Assembly: GCA_965198415.1 (NCBI GenBank)
Contig: CBDAPN010000032.1
Location: 1,364,001-1,428,000, forward strand
DNA length: 64,000 bases
From: Endozoicomonas sp965198415
Lineage (GTDB): Bacteria > Pseudomonadota > Gammaproteobacteria > Pseudomonadales > Endozoicomonadaceae
Direction of reading: 5' to 3'
The position numbers were made by a program, and so were the translations under genes. Position 1 is the stretch's first letter. Each line of letters opens with the position of its first letter. The notes under the pieces are model-generated. The model ran no database searches. It was not told the origin of the DNA and was given only the letters and a program-made list of their open reading frames with translations. Positions 17,725 through 27,062 of the stretch are shown piece after piece.

Positions 17725-18324
17725 ATGAAAGCCCTCCGTTTAAGCATGGTATTTATAGCCCTTTCAGGAGCTACAGGCTTTTGCAAAGCATTCTCAACAC
17801 AACAAAATCCGGTTGAGTCAAATAACAGCGCAGAGATAATCCCAGCAACGCAAACTGATTGCATTGGCAGCACAGAGCTACCTACTCAGTTTGCTGATCA
17901 GTTTAGTGAAATAATTGATGAACAACTGTTAACAAATGCATTGGGAGAGCCGCTTGCAGGTAAGTTATGCCAGGGTAAGGTTTACCAAGCCAATCCAAAT
18001 GCAAATATTGTGATTTATCGGGTCTGGAATAGCACCAACCCCAATAGCCAGTTTGGTAATTGGTGGGCACTGGAAAAACCAAGTGGCACAGTAGCGGATT
18101 ACCGAGAAAAATATGAGATATGCTATCAATGGTCGCCACTTGATAAACTGGTGCAATGTGAACTAAGCCCAGGCACTAAAGTGGTTATTGGCAACGGGCA
18201 AAGTGCACAGTGCTCGCAGTATCTTGTTCATGGTGTTTCGAGTTCGCAGCAGGTTTATATTGAAAACGCTGACCAAGCGATGATAAATTGTCGTGTTTAC
18301 GACGGTATATTAAGCTGGCAGTAA
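17725..18324 (+). CDS. Hypothetical secreted cysteine-containing protein
   Basis: 199 aa, not recognised. The N-terminus (MKALRLSMVFIALSGATGFCKAF) is a likely Sec signal peptide, cleaved near residue 23. The mature part has six cysteines (DCIG, LCQG, EICY, QCEL, QCSQ, NCRV), enough for three disulfides, with many Asn/Gln/Ser residues and aromatic clusters (GNWWALEKP, YQWSPL). Periplasmic or extracellular location is inferred. The ribosome site before ATG 17725 is weak, and a hairpin lies just upstream. Neighbours are two acetyltransferases with no obvious link. Confidence 0.6.
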   Translation: MKALRLSMVFIALSGATGFCKAFSTQQNPVESNNSAEIIPATQTDCIGSTELPTQFADQFSEIIDEQLLTNALGEPLAGKLCQGKVYQANPNANIVIYRVWNSTNPNSQFGNWWALEKPSGTVADYREKYEICYQWSPLDKLVQCELSPGTKVVIGNGQSAQCSQYLVHGVSSSQQVYIENADQAMINCRVYDGILSWQ

Positions 18325-18461
18325 CGACTGATTACCTCAACCTTTTACCCGGTGGCGTAAGGCGCATCGGGGTTTCTCAGCAAAGAGTGTTTTGAACAAG
18401 GCATTGAGCCAAGCCCCGATATAATATTGGTTCTGGAAAATTTAATGTGGTGTACCCAGCT

Positions 18462-18962
18462 ATGCAAATTAGAAAAGCAAAAATAGATGATGCACAAGAG
18501 CTGCTATCAATGTTTGCACTGCTAGACAGTGAAACGAAATTCATGCTCTATGAGCCAGGTGAGAGAAAAACGACACTTACAGAACAGGAAAATATTATTT
18601 CTAATTTTTCCAATGACCCATCAAAAGTTATGTTTTTGGCTATTGATGAGCAAATTGCCGGCTTTGTGGTCGGTATTGGCAATGCTTTAACCAGAAATAA
18701 ACACAGCTTTTATTGTGTCATTGGCGTGCTTCAACAATTCACTGGTCAAGGTGTTGGTAAACAGTTAATGAACAAGCTGGAGTCATGGGCTATTGAAAGC
18801 GGTATTCATAGACTTGAGCTTACGGTGATGGAGCATAATGAAAGAGCCATCAAGCTGTATAAAGCTTTGGGGTTTGAAGTTGAAGGTATAAAGAGAGACT
18901 CATTGAAAGTAGATGGTGAATTTGTGAATGAAATTTATATGTCCAAATTATTGAGTTCATAG
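18462..18962 (+). CDS. GNAT family N-acetyltransferase (RimI-like)
   Basis: 166 aa. Acetyl-CoA motif VIGVLQQFTGQGVGKQLMNK (Q-x-x-G-x-G), strand-helix RLELTVMEHNERAIKLYKALGF and the end VEGIKRDSLKVDGEFVNEIYMSKLL, as in ribosomal-protein or antibiotic-type N-acetyltransferases. Start: ATG 18462 gives the usual MQIRKAKIDDA start, but the ribosome site is poor; GTG 18447, five codons upstream, has GGA at fair spacing and is an alternative. Cytoplasmic; acceptor unknown. Confidence 0.8.
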   Translation: MQIRKAKIDDAQELLSMFALLDSETKFMLYEPGERKTTLTEQENIISNFSNDPSKVMFLAIDEQIAGFVVGIGNALTRNKHSFYCVIGVLQQFTGQGVGKQLMNKLESWAIESGIHRLELTVMEHNERAIKLYKALGFEVEGIKRDSLKVDGEFVNEIYMSKLLSS

Positions 18963-19026
18963 CGAGAAAAAATACTATCGTCGCTTTAACATTGCACTTC
19001 TACTGACCCTTATTGCCATACTAATC

Positions 19027-19053
19027 TTCTGAAGCCTTGTACCGGCTTCAGAA
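19027..19053. terminator. 10-bp perfect hairpin downstream of the GNAT gene
   Basis: TTCTGAAGCC (19027-19036), loop TTGTACC, GGCTTCAGAA (19044-19053). The stem is strong but no T-run follows on either strand, so it may act as an RNA 3' stabiliser or a weak terminator. The rest of 18963-19254 shows no gene. Confidence 0.5.
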
Positions 19054-19254
19054 TCCAAAACCTCGCAAGACTCTACACTGATATATCAAAAGTAATAACC
19101 ACAAAAGCAGCTCTTTAACCCTCGCAGCGCGGTAGCTTTGGCACAGCCAAAGCCATAAGGTCACAAAGCGGTGCAATTGTATCAACTGCGCTGGCACAGA
19201 GGATTTTTTTCACTGTCTATACTTCGACCATGATTTAACGGTAAGGCAGTAATC

Positions 19255-19764
19255 ATGGAACGGAATCCATACCCTTTAAGTAGAAAAATACGTCACATAT
19301 TTGGCGCAGTTTTTTTAACTGGCTTAGTTGTCATTAACCCCGTCACTTCCTTGAAAGCCGCCACCGAGGGAAAACCCGGCCGCAGCTCCTCTGCTTCTTT
19401 TTCAATCACTCTGACGATAAAGCCCACCTTAAGGTCAAAAGTTGCCATGGTAAGCGACGAGCCTTTAGATGCGAATGGAAGCCCGCTGGCCACCCCAACA
19501 GACACCCTTAGTTTTGAGCGCCCGGTCTCGCTGTGTATTTCTGGCCGTGGGCTGCCAGCATTTAGCCTTGCCGTTGACGATGTGCCGGGTGTGGATGTGA
19601 AAATTAGCGAGTCAGGGCAGACCACACAAATTTCACAACAAACCTCCCCAGTATTCGCTGTTGAAAAAAATTGCAAGAACAGCCATCGGCAATTAATTGC
19701 GCAACCACAAGCTGGGTTTCACAGCACAAAACAGCCGGTAACGCTCTTTATTCAGGCGGAGTAA
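19255..19764 (+). CDS. Hypothetical secreted beta-rich protein, possibly pilin-like
   Basis: 169 aa with a signal-peptide-like N-terminus (basic start, then IFGAVFLTGLVVINPVTSLKA, cleaved near residue 36). The mature part begins with a beta-strand (SASFSITLTIKP) and has two cysteines in contexts LCISGRGLPAFSLAV and EKNCKNSHRQLIA. That two-cysteine, strand-rich layout recalls small fimbrial or spore-coat-U-like subunits, and the pilus locus lies ~3 kb away, but I see no direct homology and would not name it. AAGG precedes the ATG. It is separated from copA by 116 bp that holds a MerR-type promoter. Confidence 0.6.
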   Translation: MERNPYPLSRKIRHIFGAVFLTGLVVINPVTSLKAATEGKPGRSSSASFSITLTIKPTLRSKVAMVSDEPLDANGSPLATPTDTLSFERPVSLCISGRGLPAFSLAVDDVPGVDVKISESGQTTQISQQTSPVFAVEKNCKNSHRQLIAQPQAGFHSTKQPVTLFIQAE

Positions 19765-19819
19765 CCACCGATTCGAGTCGGAACCCTTCCGTCACAGCAG
19801 CGCCTGTGCAAAAAAAAGA

Positions 19820-19850
19820 TTGACCTCCACCGCTGAGTAAGGAATATGCA
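19820..19850 (+). promoter_or_regulatory. MerR/CueR-type promoter of copA
   Basis: TTGACC (19820-19825) and TATGCA (19845-19850) are separated by 19 bp, the long spacing that MerR-family activators require. The spacer starts TCCACC and ends AAGGAA, an imperfect dyad resembling the CueR operator (ACCTTCC...GGAAGGT). It lies just upstream of copA, the usual CueR target. No cueR gene is in the window. Pattern match only. Confidence 0.5.
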
Positions 19851-19880
19851 CTGGAAATAGATCGCTAAGGAGCACTCCTC

Positions 19881-22331
19881 ATGTCAGCCTGGGAAACGGC
19901 ATTGAAACTCACCGGACTGCGTTGCGCTGGTTGCGTTGCTAAATTGGAGAAAAGCTTGCTCGCCGTTCCCGGAGTTACTGAGGCCAGCGTTAATCTGGCC
20001 GAGTGCACCGCTCTGGTTTTTGGCACCGCAACGGCGGAAGAGTTGTTAAAGGCGGTGGACAAAGTAGGCTTTTCTGCAGACGTACTCTACGGGGCACAAA
20101 CCGATGTGCTCATCTCAATACCCAATATGAATTGCGCTGCCTGCGTTGGCAAAATTGAAACCGCTCTGAAAACCTTTGCTGGCGTTAGTGTTAACTTGCC
20201 AGATAAGACCCTGCTGCTGCAATCACCCGCCAACTGCCAGACCGATATCAACAAAGTGCTGGAAATGCTGGATAAAGCCGGCTTTTCTGGCATGGTGCTA
20301 AAGCAACAGGCATTTTCGGCACAGCAAGAAAAGCAAGAAGTAGAAGACCGTCAGCGTTATCGCTACCTGCTTAAACATACGGCTACGGCTTTATGCCTTG
20401 GCGTTCCGTTGATGATCTGGGGCATGGCCACAGGCGAAATGGGTGTCAACAATCTGCAGGAACAGGTTGTCTGGGGCATTATTGGTGTACTGACCGGCTT
20501 GATTCTGGTTTTTTCTGGTGGTCACTTTTTTACTGGCATGTGGCAATCCCTCAAACACCGCAATACCAATATGGACACCCTGGTGGCGCTGGGTACTGGC
20601 TCAGCGTGGCTGTATTCGATGGTTGTCGTGTTGTTCCCGCACTGGTTACCGGGTAGCGCCCGTCATGTCTATTTTGAAGCCTCCGCCATGATTATTGCCC
20701 TGATTAATCTGGGTCAGGCTCTGGAGTTAAGAGCCCGGGGCAAAGCCAGTGAGGCGGTCAAACGCCTGTTAGGATTGCAGGCAAAAACTGCCCGGGTAGT
20801 GCGAAATGGCGAGGAGTTCGATATCCCTATTGATCGGGTATCGAAAGGCGACACCTTACGGGTACGCCCCGGTGAAAAAATTTCGGTGGATGGCCAAGTG
20901 CTCGAAGGCCACAGTTATATTGATGAAGCGATGCTCACCGGCGAACCCATACCGGTTGCCAAAGCCCCCGGTGATCAAGTGACCGCAGGCACTATCAACA
21001 AAAATGGTACCCTGCTGTTTGTTGCCCAAAAAGTGGGGAATGAAACAGCTCTAGCGCACATCATTGCACTGGTAAAAAAAGCACAAAATACAAAAATGCC
21101 CATCGCCCGTCTGGCGGACAAAATTTCCAGCATCTTTGTACCAATGGTAATTTCCATCGCTCTGTTGGCCGCAGCAGTCTGGTATTTTTTTGGCCCGGAA
21201 CCGAAAGTGGCGTACCTTGTTGTGGTCACTACCACTGTGTTGATCATCGCCTGCCCATGCGCTTTGGGTCTTGCCACACCGATGTCGGTTATGGTGGGCG
21301 TCGGCAAAGCCGCTGAGCTGGGCGTATTAATTCGTAAAGGAGACGCACTGCAACAGGCTAGCAAGCTAACGACACTAGTTCTTGATAAAACCGGTACCAT
21401 TACCGAAGGTCGCCCAGCGGTCACCAACATTGTATCGCTGCTCTCAGGCAGTGATGCCGAGCTATTGACGCTGGCCGCCAGTGTGGAGCAGGCCTCCGAG
21501 CACCCGTTAGCACAAGCTATTGTGGCATCGGCCAAAGCGCAACAACTGACTCTCAAACCGGTAGATCATTTTCAGGCAATTCCCGGACACGGTGTCATCG
21601 GTCAAATAGATGACCATAATATTTTATTAGGTAATGCAGAGCTGATGGCAGAACACGGTATAGATACCGCCCCCCTCACTCAAAGCTCCGAGCAACTTGC
21701 TGCAAAAGGTCAGACACCAATATTTCTGGCAATAGATAACCAACTGGCAGCCATTATTGCGGTTGCAGACCGGATTCGCTCCGATACAGTGGCGGCTATC
21801 AATCGGCTGCACAAACTGGGTATTCGTGTGGCCATGGTGACAGGCGACAACCGTCATACGGCTCAAGCCATCGCCCGGGAGACTGGTATCGACAACTTTT
21901 ACGCCGAGGTGCGCCCGGAAACTAAAGCCCGGTTCGTTCAACAGTGGCAGACAGAAGGGCAGATTGTGGGTATGGCTGGCGATGGCATTAATGACGCACC
22001 CGCTCTGGCTCAGGCGCATGTTGGCTTTGCCATCGGTTCCGGCACTGATGTGGCTATTGAATCGGCGGATATCACCTTGATGGGCTCATCGCTGCACGGC
22101 GTAGCCGATGCCATCGAGCTTTCACGAGCAACCTTGCGCAATATTAAGCAAAATCTGTTTGGCGCGTTTATTTACAATTCTTTGGGCATTCCGGTGGCTG
22201 CTGGCGTATTGTTTCCGCTAACGCACATGCTGCTTAATCCGGTAATTGCCGGTGGTGCCATGGCGCTTTCGTCGGTCACTGTCGTATCCAATGCCAATCG
22301 TTTGCGCTGGTTTAAACCGACGTCACATTAA
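19881..22331 (+). CDS. copA: Copper-exporting P1B-type ATPase
   Basis: 816 aa inner-membrane Cu(I) efflux pump. Two N-terminal heavy-metal domains: GLRCAGCVAKLE (CxxC at ~15-18) and PNMNCAACVGKIE (~85-88). Then the Cu channel motif IACPCALGLATP, phosphorylation site LDKTGTITEGRP, SEHPLAQAI (HP motif of P1B pumps), actuator MLTGEPIPV, and hinge AGDGINDAPALAQA; the last membrane helices include YNSLGIPVAAGVLFP. A strong AAGGAG precedes ATG 19881. A CueR-like promoter with 19-bp spacing lies upstream, so induction by copper is likely. The role in copper detoxification follows from the family. Confidence 0.96.
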   Translation: MSAWETALKLTGLRCAGCVAKLEKSLLAVPGVTEASVNLAECTALVFGTATAEELLKAVDKVGFSADVLYGAQTDVLISIPNMNCAACVGKIETALKTFAGVSVNLPDKTLLLQSPANCQTDINKVLEMLDKAGFSGMVLKQQAFSAQQEKQEVEDRQRYRYLLKHTATALCLGVPLMIWGMATGEMGVNNLQEQVVWGIIGVLTGLILVFSGGHFFTGMWQSLKHRNTNMDTLVALGTGSAWLYSMVVVLFPHWLPGSARHVYFEASAMIIALINLGQALELRARGKASEAVKRLLGLQAKTARVVRNGEEFDIPIDRVSKGDTLRVRPGEKISVDGQVLEGHSYIDEAMLTGEPIPVAKAPGDQVTAGTINKNGTLLFVAQKVGNETALAHIIALVKKAQNTKMPIARLADKISSIFVPMVISIALLAAAVWYFFGPEPKVAYLVVVTTTVLIIACPCALGLATPMSVMVGVGKAAELGVLIRKGDALQQASKLTTLVLDKTGTITEGRPAVTNIVSLLSGSDAELLTLAASVEQASEHPLAQAIVASAKAQQLTLKPVDHFQAIPGHGVIGQIDDHNILLGNAELMAEHGIDTAPLTQSSEQLAAKGQTPIFLAIDNQLAAIIAVADRIRSDTVAAINRLHKLGIRVAMVTGDNRHTAQAIARETGIDNFYAEVRPETKARFVQQWQTEGQIVGMAGDGINDAPALAQAHVGFAIGSGTDVAIESADITLMGSSLHGVADAIELSRATLRNIKQNLFGAFIYNSLGIPVAAGVLFPLTHMLLNPVIAGGAMALSSVTVVSNANRLRWFKPTSH

Positions 22332-22538
22332 TTATTGGTGGATCTTAAACTGATGGTCGGCGGTAGCTGCTTTCCTCTACGCTTAACTGCCTTTCATCTG
22401 GCAGCTGTGTGTTCAAGGCTATTGGGGCGAAGCCCGCCAAGAAGATCGCCACTTAAAAAAGCAGTTTGAGATTCTCTACATAACCCATAAAATACATAAA
22501 TAATGTCGTATAAATAAGGTCTTTTCGGAATCTGCAAA

Positions 22539-23255
22539 ATGCTGCGTAATAATAACATCAGAACTCTGGCCTTGCTGGCGATGCTCATGATTAGCTCACA
22601 CGCCCGGGCCAGCATGTCCCTTGATCGTGTGATCGTATACATCAAACCCGGCGAATTACCCAGACAAGATGTCGTGGTAAGAAATCAGGGCAATGAAAAC
22701 CTTTATCTGCAAACGGAAGTCTATAAAGTGATAAACCCCGGCTCCAAGCAGGAACAGCGCATTCGCCTCACCGACCCAAAAGACATCAAATTGCTGGCTA
22801 CCCCCAACAAAGCCATTATTGCGCCGAACGGCCGTAAAACAGTGCGACTGGTTAGTCTGGAAACCCCGCAAGAGAAAGAGCTTGTTTATCGTGTCACCTT
22901 CCGCCCGGTGGTGGGTGAGCTTGAAGCCAAACAAACCGCCATCAAACTGTTAGTAGCCTACCAAGCGCTAGTGTTTGTGCGCCCGCAGAACCCACAGTAT
23001 AGCGTTTCTGCCACAGTTGATAATGGCACTATGACGTTTACTAATAGCGGCAATACTAATGTGGTCTTACGCAACGGGAAGTATTGCAACAGCAATAACA
23101 CCACAAGTTGCACTGATTTGAGTGATAGTAAGCGAATCTATGCTGGAGAGCGTTGGGCGATGCCGTTACCGGAGGGAGTCGTCAAAGGTAAGGGGTATGT
23201 ACAGTACGGGCTGTTTGATGGCGAGTTTGAAGAGACAGAAAGGTTTGACCTTTAA
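22539..23255 (+). CDS. Periplasmic pilus chaperone (alternate chaperone-usher type)
   Basis: 238 aa with signal peptide MLRNNNIRTLALLAMLMISS...ARA (cleaved near 24). The PapD-like immunoglobulin fold is visible: VIVYIKPGELPRQDVVVRN on the first strand, then IIAPNGRKTVRLVSLETP and ELVYRVTFRPV, with the basic residues that anchor subunit C-termini. The VIVYxKPGE start resembles CooB/EcpB-type (alpha-clade) chaperones rather than classical FimC. It should guide the pilin and tip proteins encoded on the opposite strand immediately downstream. It converges with the tip gene, 38 bp apart, around a hairpin. Being inverted relative to its partner operon is unusual. Confidence 0.85.
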   Translation: MLRNNNIRTLALLAMLMISSHARASMSLDRVIVYIKPGELPRQDVVVRNQGNENLYLQTEVYKVINPGSKQEQRIRLTDPKDIKLLATPNKAIIAPNGRKTVRLVSLETPQEKELVYRVTFRPVVGELEAKQTAIKLLVAYQALVFVRPQNPQYSVSATVDNGTMTFTNSGNTNVVLRNGKYCNSNNTTSCTDLSDSKRIYAGERWAMPLPEGVVKGKGYVQYGLFDGEFEETERFDL

Positions 23256-23268
23256 GAATGCGGCTGTT

Positions 23269-23289
23269 GTTCCCACGCCATGTGGGAAC
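23269..23289. terminator. Hairpin between convergent chaperone and tip genes
   Basis: GTTCCCAC (23269-23276), loop GCCAT, GTGGGAAC (23282-23289): a perfect 8-bp stem in the 38-bp gap between convergent stops. No long T-run, so a bidirectional terminator is plausible but not certain. Confidence 0.5.
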
Positions 23290-23293
23290 CAGT

Positions 23294-24412
23294 TTAAGCT
23301 GGCGGTTCAACAACAATAGTAACTATGTCGGAATAAACGCCTTCAGGCCCATCAATGTTGCGGGTGGTCACCTGTAGCTCCATATTATCCCCTTCTCGGC
23401 ACTCCGCACTCTTAGCCCCCTTCCATTTATAACTAGAAACAGTACCGTTGGCAGGGTTAGGAGTGATATCTGTTTCTTTACGATCTTTTGTAGAACGAAT
23501 AGTCAGTGTATAAGGAATGGCGAAGCGATCAGAAGACATTTTCTGTTTCAACACAAACTCATCTGTAGAGTTCTGCCCATAAGCCCTGAGCTGAAAGGTG
23601 CTTCCTCCTTGTGAAAATACACAAAAACTCTTCCAACCACTTTTGGTTTTCAAACCACCATCATCTTCAAATTCAATAGTTTTCAGGTTGCTGATTTTCA
23701 GGCGTTCTGGAATCTCAATTGTAAACTCTAAAGTGGTGGCGTCACGACCACCCAAACCAAAAAGCAATTCTGCAACTCCGTCAAGTTTAAAATTGGATCG
23801 ATACTTCCCCGGTAATGCTGCTTCTAAGGCTTTTTTAAATAGTGTAAATGTTATCTTGCCGTCAACGGGCTTGTAGCTCCCGGGACGTGCATTTGATATC
23901 TGATTATTTTTCACTAAATCAACGCTATTTTTACCCTGCTCAAACTCCGCTTTTCCAATTTCCAATTGAAGACGATCCTGCCCTTCACTTCCCTCGTATC
24001 GAGTTAAATCAAAGTTAGAAGCTGTCAAGGTGTAACTTAACTCGCCTCTAAATATACCTATGTTGCAGCCAAATACGGAAAAGCTACGACAAGACTGCAG
24101 CTGAATTTCCATCGGAATCACAATATCTTCTGATCTCCATTCTCTTACCTTGACCTCAATATACTTATCTTTTGAAAATTGGAACAATCCAAACGTCTGA
24201 CTTGACACACCTAACATTAGGAAAACTAAAGCTCTCAGGTAAGACAAACACTCTTTTTTATTCAATGGTAAGTATAAAAATTTCATCGCCTTAACCGAAC
24301 CTGCACAATAAAGCCTATAAATACCCAGAAAACGGTAAAACAGTGTCGCATGAAATAACGAGAGTGTTCGCTGGCCTGAGCTATTGGCATTTTGGAAAGA
24401 AAACTTACTCAT
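23294..24412 (-). CDS. Putative pilus tip adhesin (CS1-type minor subunit)
   Basis: About 372 aa from ATG 24412, which overlaps the usher stop by 8 bp and so looks translationally coupled. A second possible start, ATG 24286, would put a cleaner signal peptide (KKECLSYLRALVFLMLGVSSQTFG) at the N-terminus, but its ribosome site is poor. The mature part is beta-rich with cysteine pairs (QSCRSFSVFGCN, FCVFS, AECREG) and a C-terminal domain ending in DIVTIVVEPPA, similar to the pilin end DTVTLTVTPE: the donor-strand style end of CS1-type subunits. Its position after the usher is that of CooD/EcpD tip adhesins. The receptor is unknown and direct similarity is weak, so the function rests mainly on context. 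Confidence 0.65.
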   Translation of the reverse strand: MSKFSFQNANSSGQRTLSLFHATLFYRFLGIYRLYCAGSVKAMKFLYLPLNKKECLSYLRALVFLMLGVSSQTFGLFQFSKDKYIEVKVREWRSEDIVIPMEIQLQSCRSFSVFGCNIGIFRGELSYTLTASNFDLTRYEGSEGQDRLQLEIGKAEFEQGKNSVDLVKNNQISNARPGSYKPVDGKITFTLFKKALEAALPGKYRSNFKLDGVAELLFGLGGRDATTLEFTIEIPERLKISNLKTIEFEDDGGLKTKSGWKSFCVFSQGGSTFQLRAYGQNSTDEFVLKQKMSSDRFAIPYTLTIRSTKDRKETDITPNPANGTVSSYKWKGAKSAECREGDNMELQVTTRNIDGPEGVYSDIVTIVVEPPA

Positions 24413-26909
24413 CAATATCACCCCGCTGGGAAATCGCCAACTGCCCTTCTAGCAGCGGTGTACATTGAGTCTCGGTTAACTCAATAGTACCCATCTGTAA
24501 TACATAACCGGCGTCAAACGGTTGAATGGTTAGCTGGCATAACCAGCCATTATCTAATTCAATGTTGAGGCTGCCCACATCGGCGCGGGCTTCTATCTGA
24601 AACATACCGAGGTCGTCAGTGCTGCCAGGGAGTAAGCCACCATTGATGCGAGCACCTGCCAGTGGCTCACCATTAAACAGAAGTCGTCCAAAGAGTAGCT
24701 GTAGCGGAGCCGCTTCGTAGTCGAGGGTTATCACGTTGCCGGGGTAGAGGGTGAATACTTTTTCACGCTCATCATAGCTGTATAGCGTATCGCCGGTGGG
24801 CCTTAGGCTAACGCGGTATTGGTCATATGGTGATAGCCCAATAATGGATGGTGAACCGGCAATGGCGTAACCACGACGCTGGCCGTTTATAATCACATCA
24901 AACACATCGCCCGGGCGGCCTTGTAGATTGATTACCAGAGCGCTTTCAGCGCGATTCTCACCGCCGAGGGCAAATACCTCGCCATCGGTTAAGAGACTGG
25001 TGCTCATATTGCCGCCCCACGCGGTGGTGTTGCTGTTTTCGCCACGGGTATGACTGGCACTGAAGCTGGCACGCCCATAGCGATTGGCGTACTGCACGCC
25101 GACGTCCATGCGCTCATCACCAGTACCGCCTTCGACACCAGCGTTGAAACTCAGTTCGCCATCAAGTAGGTCACCGTCATCCCAAGAGGTGGACAACCTC
25201 AGTCGTTCAGTGCTGTCGCTTACGTCATCGCGCTGAGTGATCCGAGCTTGTGGTGAGGCACGAAAATTCCAGCGGTCATCCCGCAAACGAAAACTGAAAC
25301 TTAGCAGGCCAATTTTCGTATCAGCGGATTTGCTCAGGCTAATGGTTACATCACCATCGTAATCATAGGTGCGAAACAGCGAATGCCTATAGTTAAGGCT
25401 ATGGGTGCGGGTTGGAGCCTGCTCATTGTTATTGTTGTCAAAGCGTTTGTTGAGGCTGTAGCGGTGGTCGAGGCTGCCATCAAACAAAGGGATGGAGGTC
25501 GATAGAGAGTGCTGCTCAAAGCCATTACCAAACAGGTTGGGAAATAATTCATCGTTGTTTTCTAGCGGCTTATCGTGCCATAAACGACGATAGTTAGCCG
25601 ATAATGAGAGATTATCAAATATTAAACGACTACTAAAGTTTATTCCCTTGGTGTCATCGGCAAACATAAACGACGGTGTAATTTCGTAGTGATAGCCGAA
25701 GTGGTAGAGACCGAACTCCATTAGCACATCTTGTGTATTGACTGCCGCAGCGCCAGTGATTGCCAGAGTATCCAGTACCCGGCGGCTAAAGCCAGCCCGA
25801 CTAAGCCACTGTTTGGTGAGTTTAGGTAGCGGCCTCTCGACCTTCATCACTCGGCCACTTTCGGCAAAGAAGAGCCATTCACCCGCTGGGGGAATCTGGT
25901 TTTTTTTAGCGAAGAAGCGGGTTTCAGAACTAATAAGGTTGCCCCTTTCATCAATAATGCGAATCTCAATATCGTAAGCGCCGCTTGGGAAACTTCTGGT
26001 GTCTAGTTGTTCGGCACCGGCTTCAAAAAAAGCACTATCAATCAAGCGCCCATCTTTCCGTATTTCTACACGACCACGGGTAGGTAAGAAAACTTCCACC
26101 GGCATGCCCCCAGAAAAGTCAAGATCTTCACGGGTGTTATCAGAACTGTTAATGCGCACACCAAGCATGGTTTGATCGGTGGTGAAGTTGAGGCCAAAGC
26201 CGTTGGTTGATAGTAGCCCAGCGTTGTATTCCAACCCTTCAAAATCCCGCTGACCGTAGATCTGATTCACGGAGAAGCGGTTAGTGTCGGAGTAATCCCA
26301 GCTCCAGTAAAGGCTGTTTTCTTGCTTGGCAGCCATGGTCAGGCCATTGAGCGTGTAGCTATTACTATTAGCTTCGGCATTAGAACCGGAAACAGCGGCG
26401 GAGAAATTTTGCATCAGCGCAAAGCCTGCATCGGACGGCGGCAAGTATTTACGGACATCCGCAGCGCGGGTAAGCATAAAACGACGGTTAATGAATATAT
26501 CCACACGGAAGCGAGATTCATCAAAAATCACTCCAGCTATCGGTGCTTCGAGGATGCCGCAGTCTTGGGAAGATGGATTCAGGCACACCAGATCGGCATT
26601 GCTGATCAATTCGCCGCTTAGGGTACTGGTAATGAGGGCTGGGTCATTCAGGTTGCCGATTTTTTGCACCAGTTCGTCGGGGTTTGGCAACTCAATAATG
26701 CCGGGGCTGAACGAGGCCAATTGAGAGTCGATGTAGCGGTTACCGAAGTAGATATCTACCAACGATTGCTGGGTGCTGCTCAGTTCTTCAAAGCCAGCAG
26801 GTGGGCTTGCAGCTGCCAGGAAGATAGGTTCAGCTGCTCTGGCCATGTGGCTGAAAGCGGACATGGAAAATGCACACGCATATAAAGAAATGCACTTCCA
26901 GCGACGCAT
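24405..26909 (-). CDS. Outer-membrane pilus usher, TcfC/CooC type
   Basis: 834 aa. Signal peptide MRRWKCISLYACAFSMSAFSHMARA. Family features of alternate chaperone-usher (alpha-clade) ushers: FEELSSTQQSLVDIYFGNRY at the N-terminus, VFINRRFMLTRAADV-like periplasmic region, plug-region text PVEVFLPTRGRVEIRKDGRL and SGAYDIEIRIIDERG, a long strand-rich barrel, and a C-terminal plug-like domain (AGARINGGLLPGSTDDLGMF). It secretes and assembles pilin subunits delivered by the chaperone. Between the pilin (upstream) and the tip gene, which it overlaps by 8 bp. The 205-bp gap from the pilin contains a hairpin. Confidence 0.9.
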   Translation of the reverse strand: MRRWKCISLYACAFSMSAFSHMARAAEPIFLAAASPPAGFEELSSTQQSLVDIYFGNRYIDSQLASFSPGIIELPNPDELVQKIGNLNDPALITSTLSGELISNADLVCLNPSSQDCGILEAPIAGVIFDESRFRVDIFINRRFMLTRAADVRKYLPPSDAGFALMQNFSAAVSGSNAEANSNSYTLNGLTMAAKQENSLYWSWDYSDTNRFSVNQIYGQRDFEGLEYNAGLLSTNGFGLNFTTDQTMLGVRINSSDNTREDLDFSGGMPVEVFLPTRGRVEIRKDGRLIDSAFFEAGAEQLDTRSFPSGAYDIEIRIIDERGNLISSETRFFAKKNQIPPAGEWLFFAESGRVMKVERPLPKLTKQWLSRAGFSRRVLDTLAITGAAAVNTQDVLMEFGLYHFGYHYEITPSFMFADDTKGINFSSRLIFDNLSLSANYRRLWHDKPLENNDELFPNLFGNGFEQHSLSTSIPLFDGSLDHRYSLNKRFDNNNNEQAPTRTHSLNYRHSLFRTYDYDGDVTISLSKSADTKIGLLSFSFRLRDDRWNFRASPQARITQRDDVSDSTERLRLSTSWDDGDLLDGELSFNAGVEGGTGDERMDVGVQYANRYGRASFSASHTRGENSNTTAWGGNMSTSLLTDGEVFALGGENRAESALVINLQGRPGDVFDVIINGQRRGYAIAGSPSIIGLSPYDQYRVSLRPTGDTLYSYDEREKVFTLYPGNVITLDYEAAPLQLLFGRLLFNGEPLAGARINGGLLPGSTDDLGMFQIEARADVGSLNIELDNGWLCQLTIQPFDAGYVLQMGTIELTETQCTPLLEGQLAISQRGDIDE

Positions 26910-27062
26910 AATCTGAACTACTTCCTGATAATAAACATGATACAGACAACTTCTTGGTTAAACGGTGATTGAAAAGAGGATAACCAGAGAAGTGGTTACC
27001 CGCGTTGTTGTTCGGCTAGCTTGTTCGCTTCAACTACTTTTTTGGCATGCCCGGAGACATTT

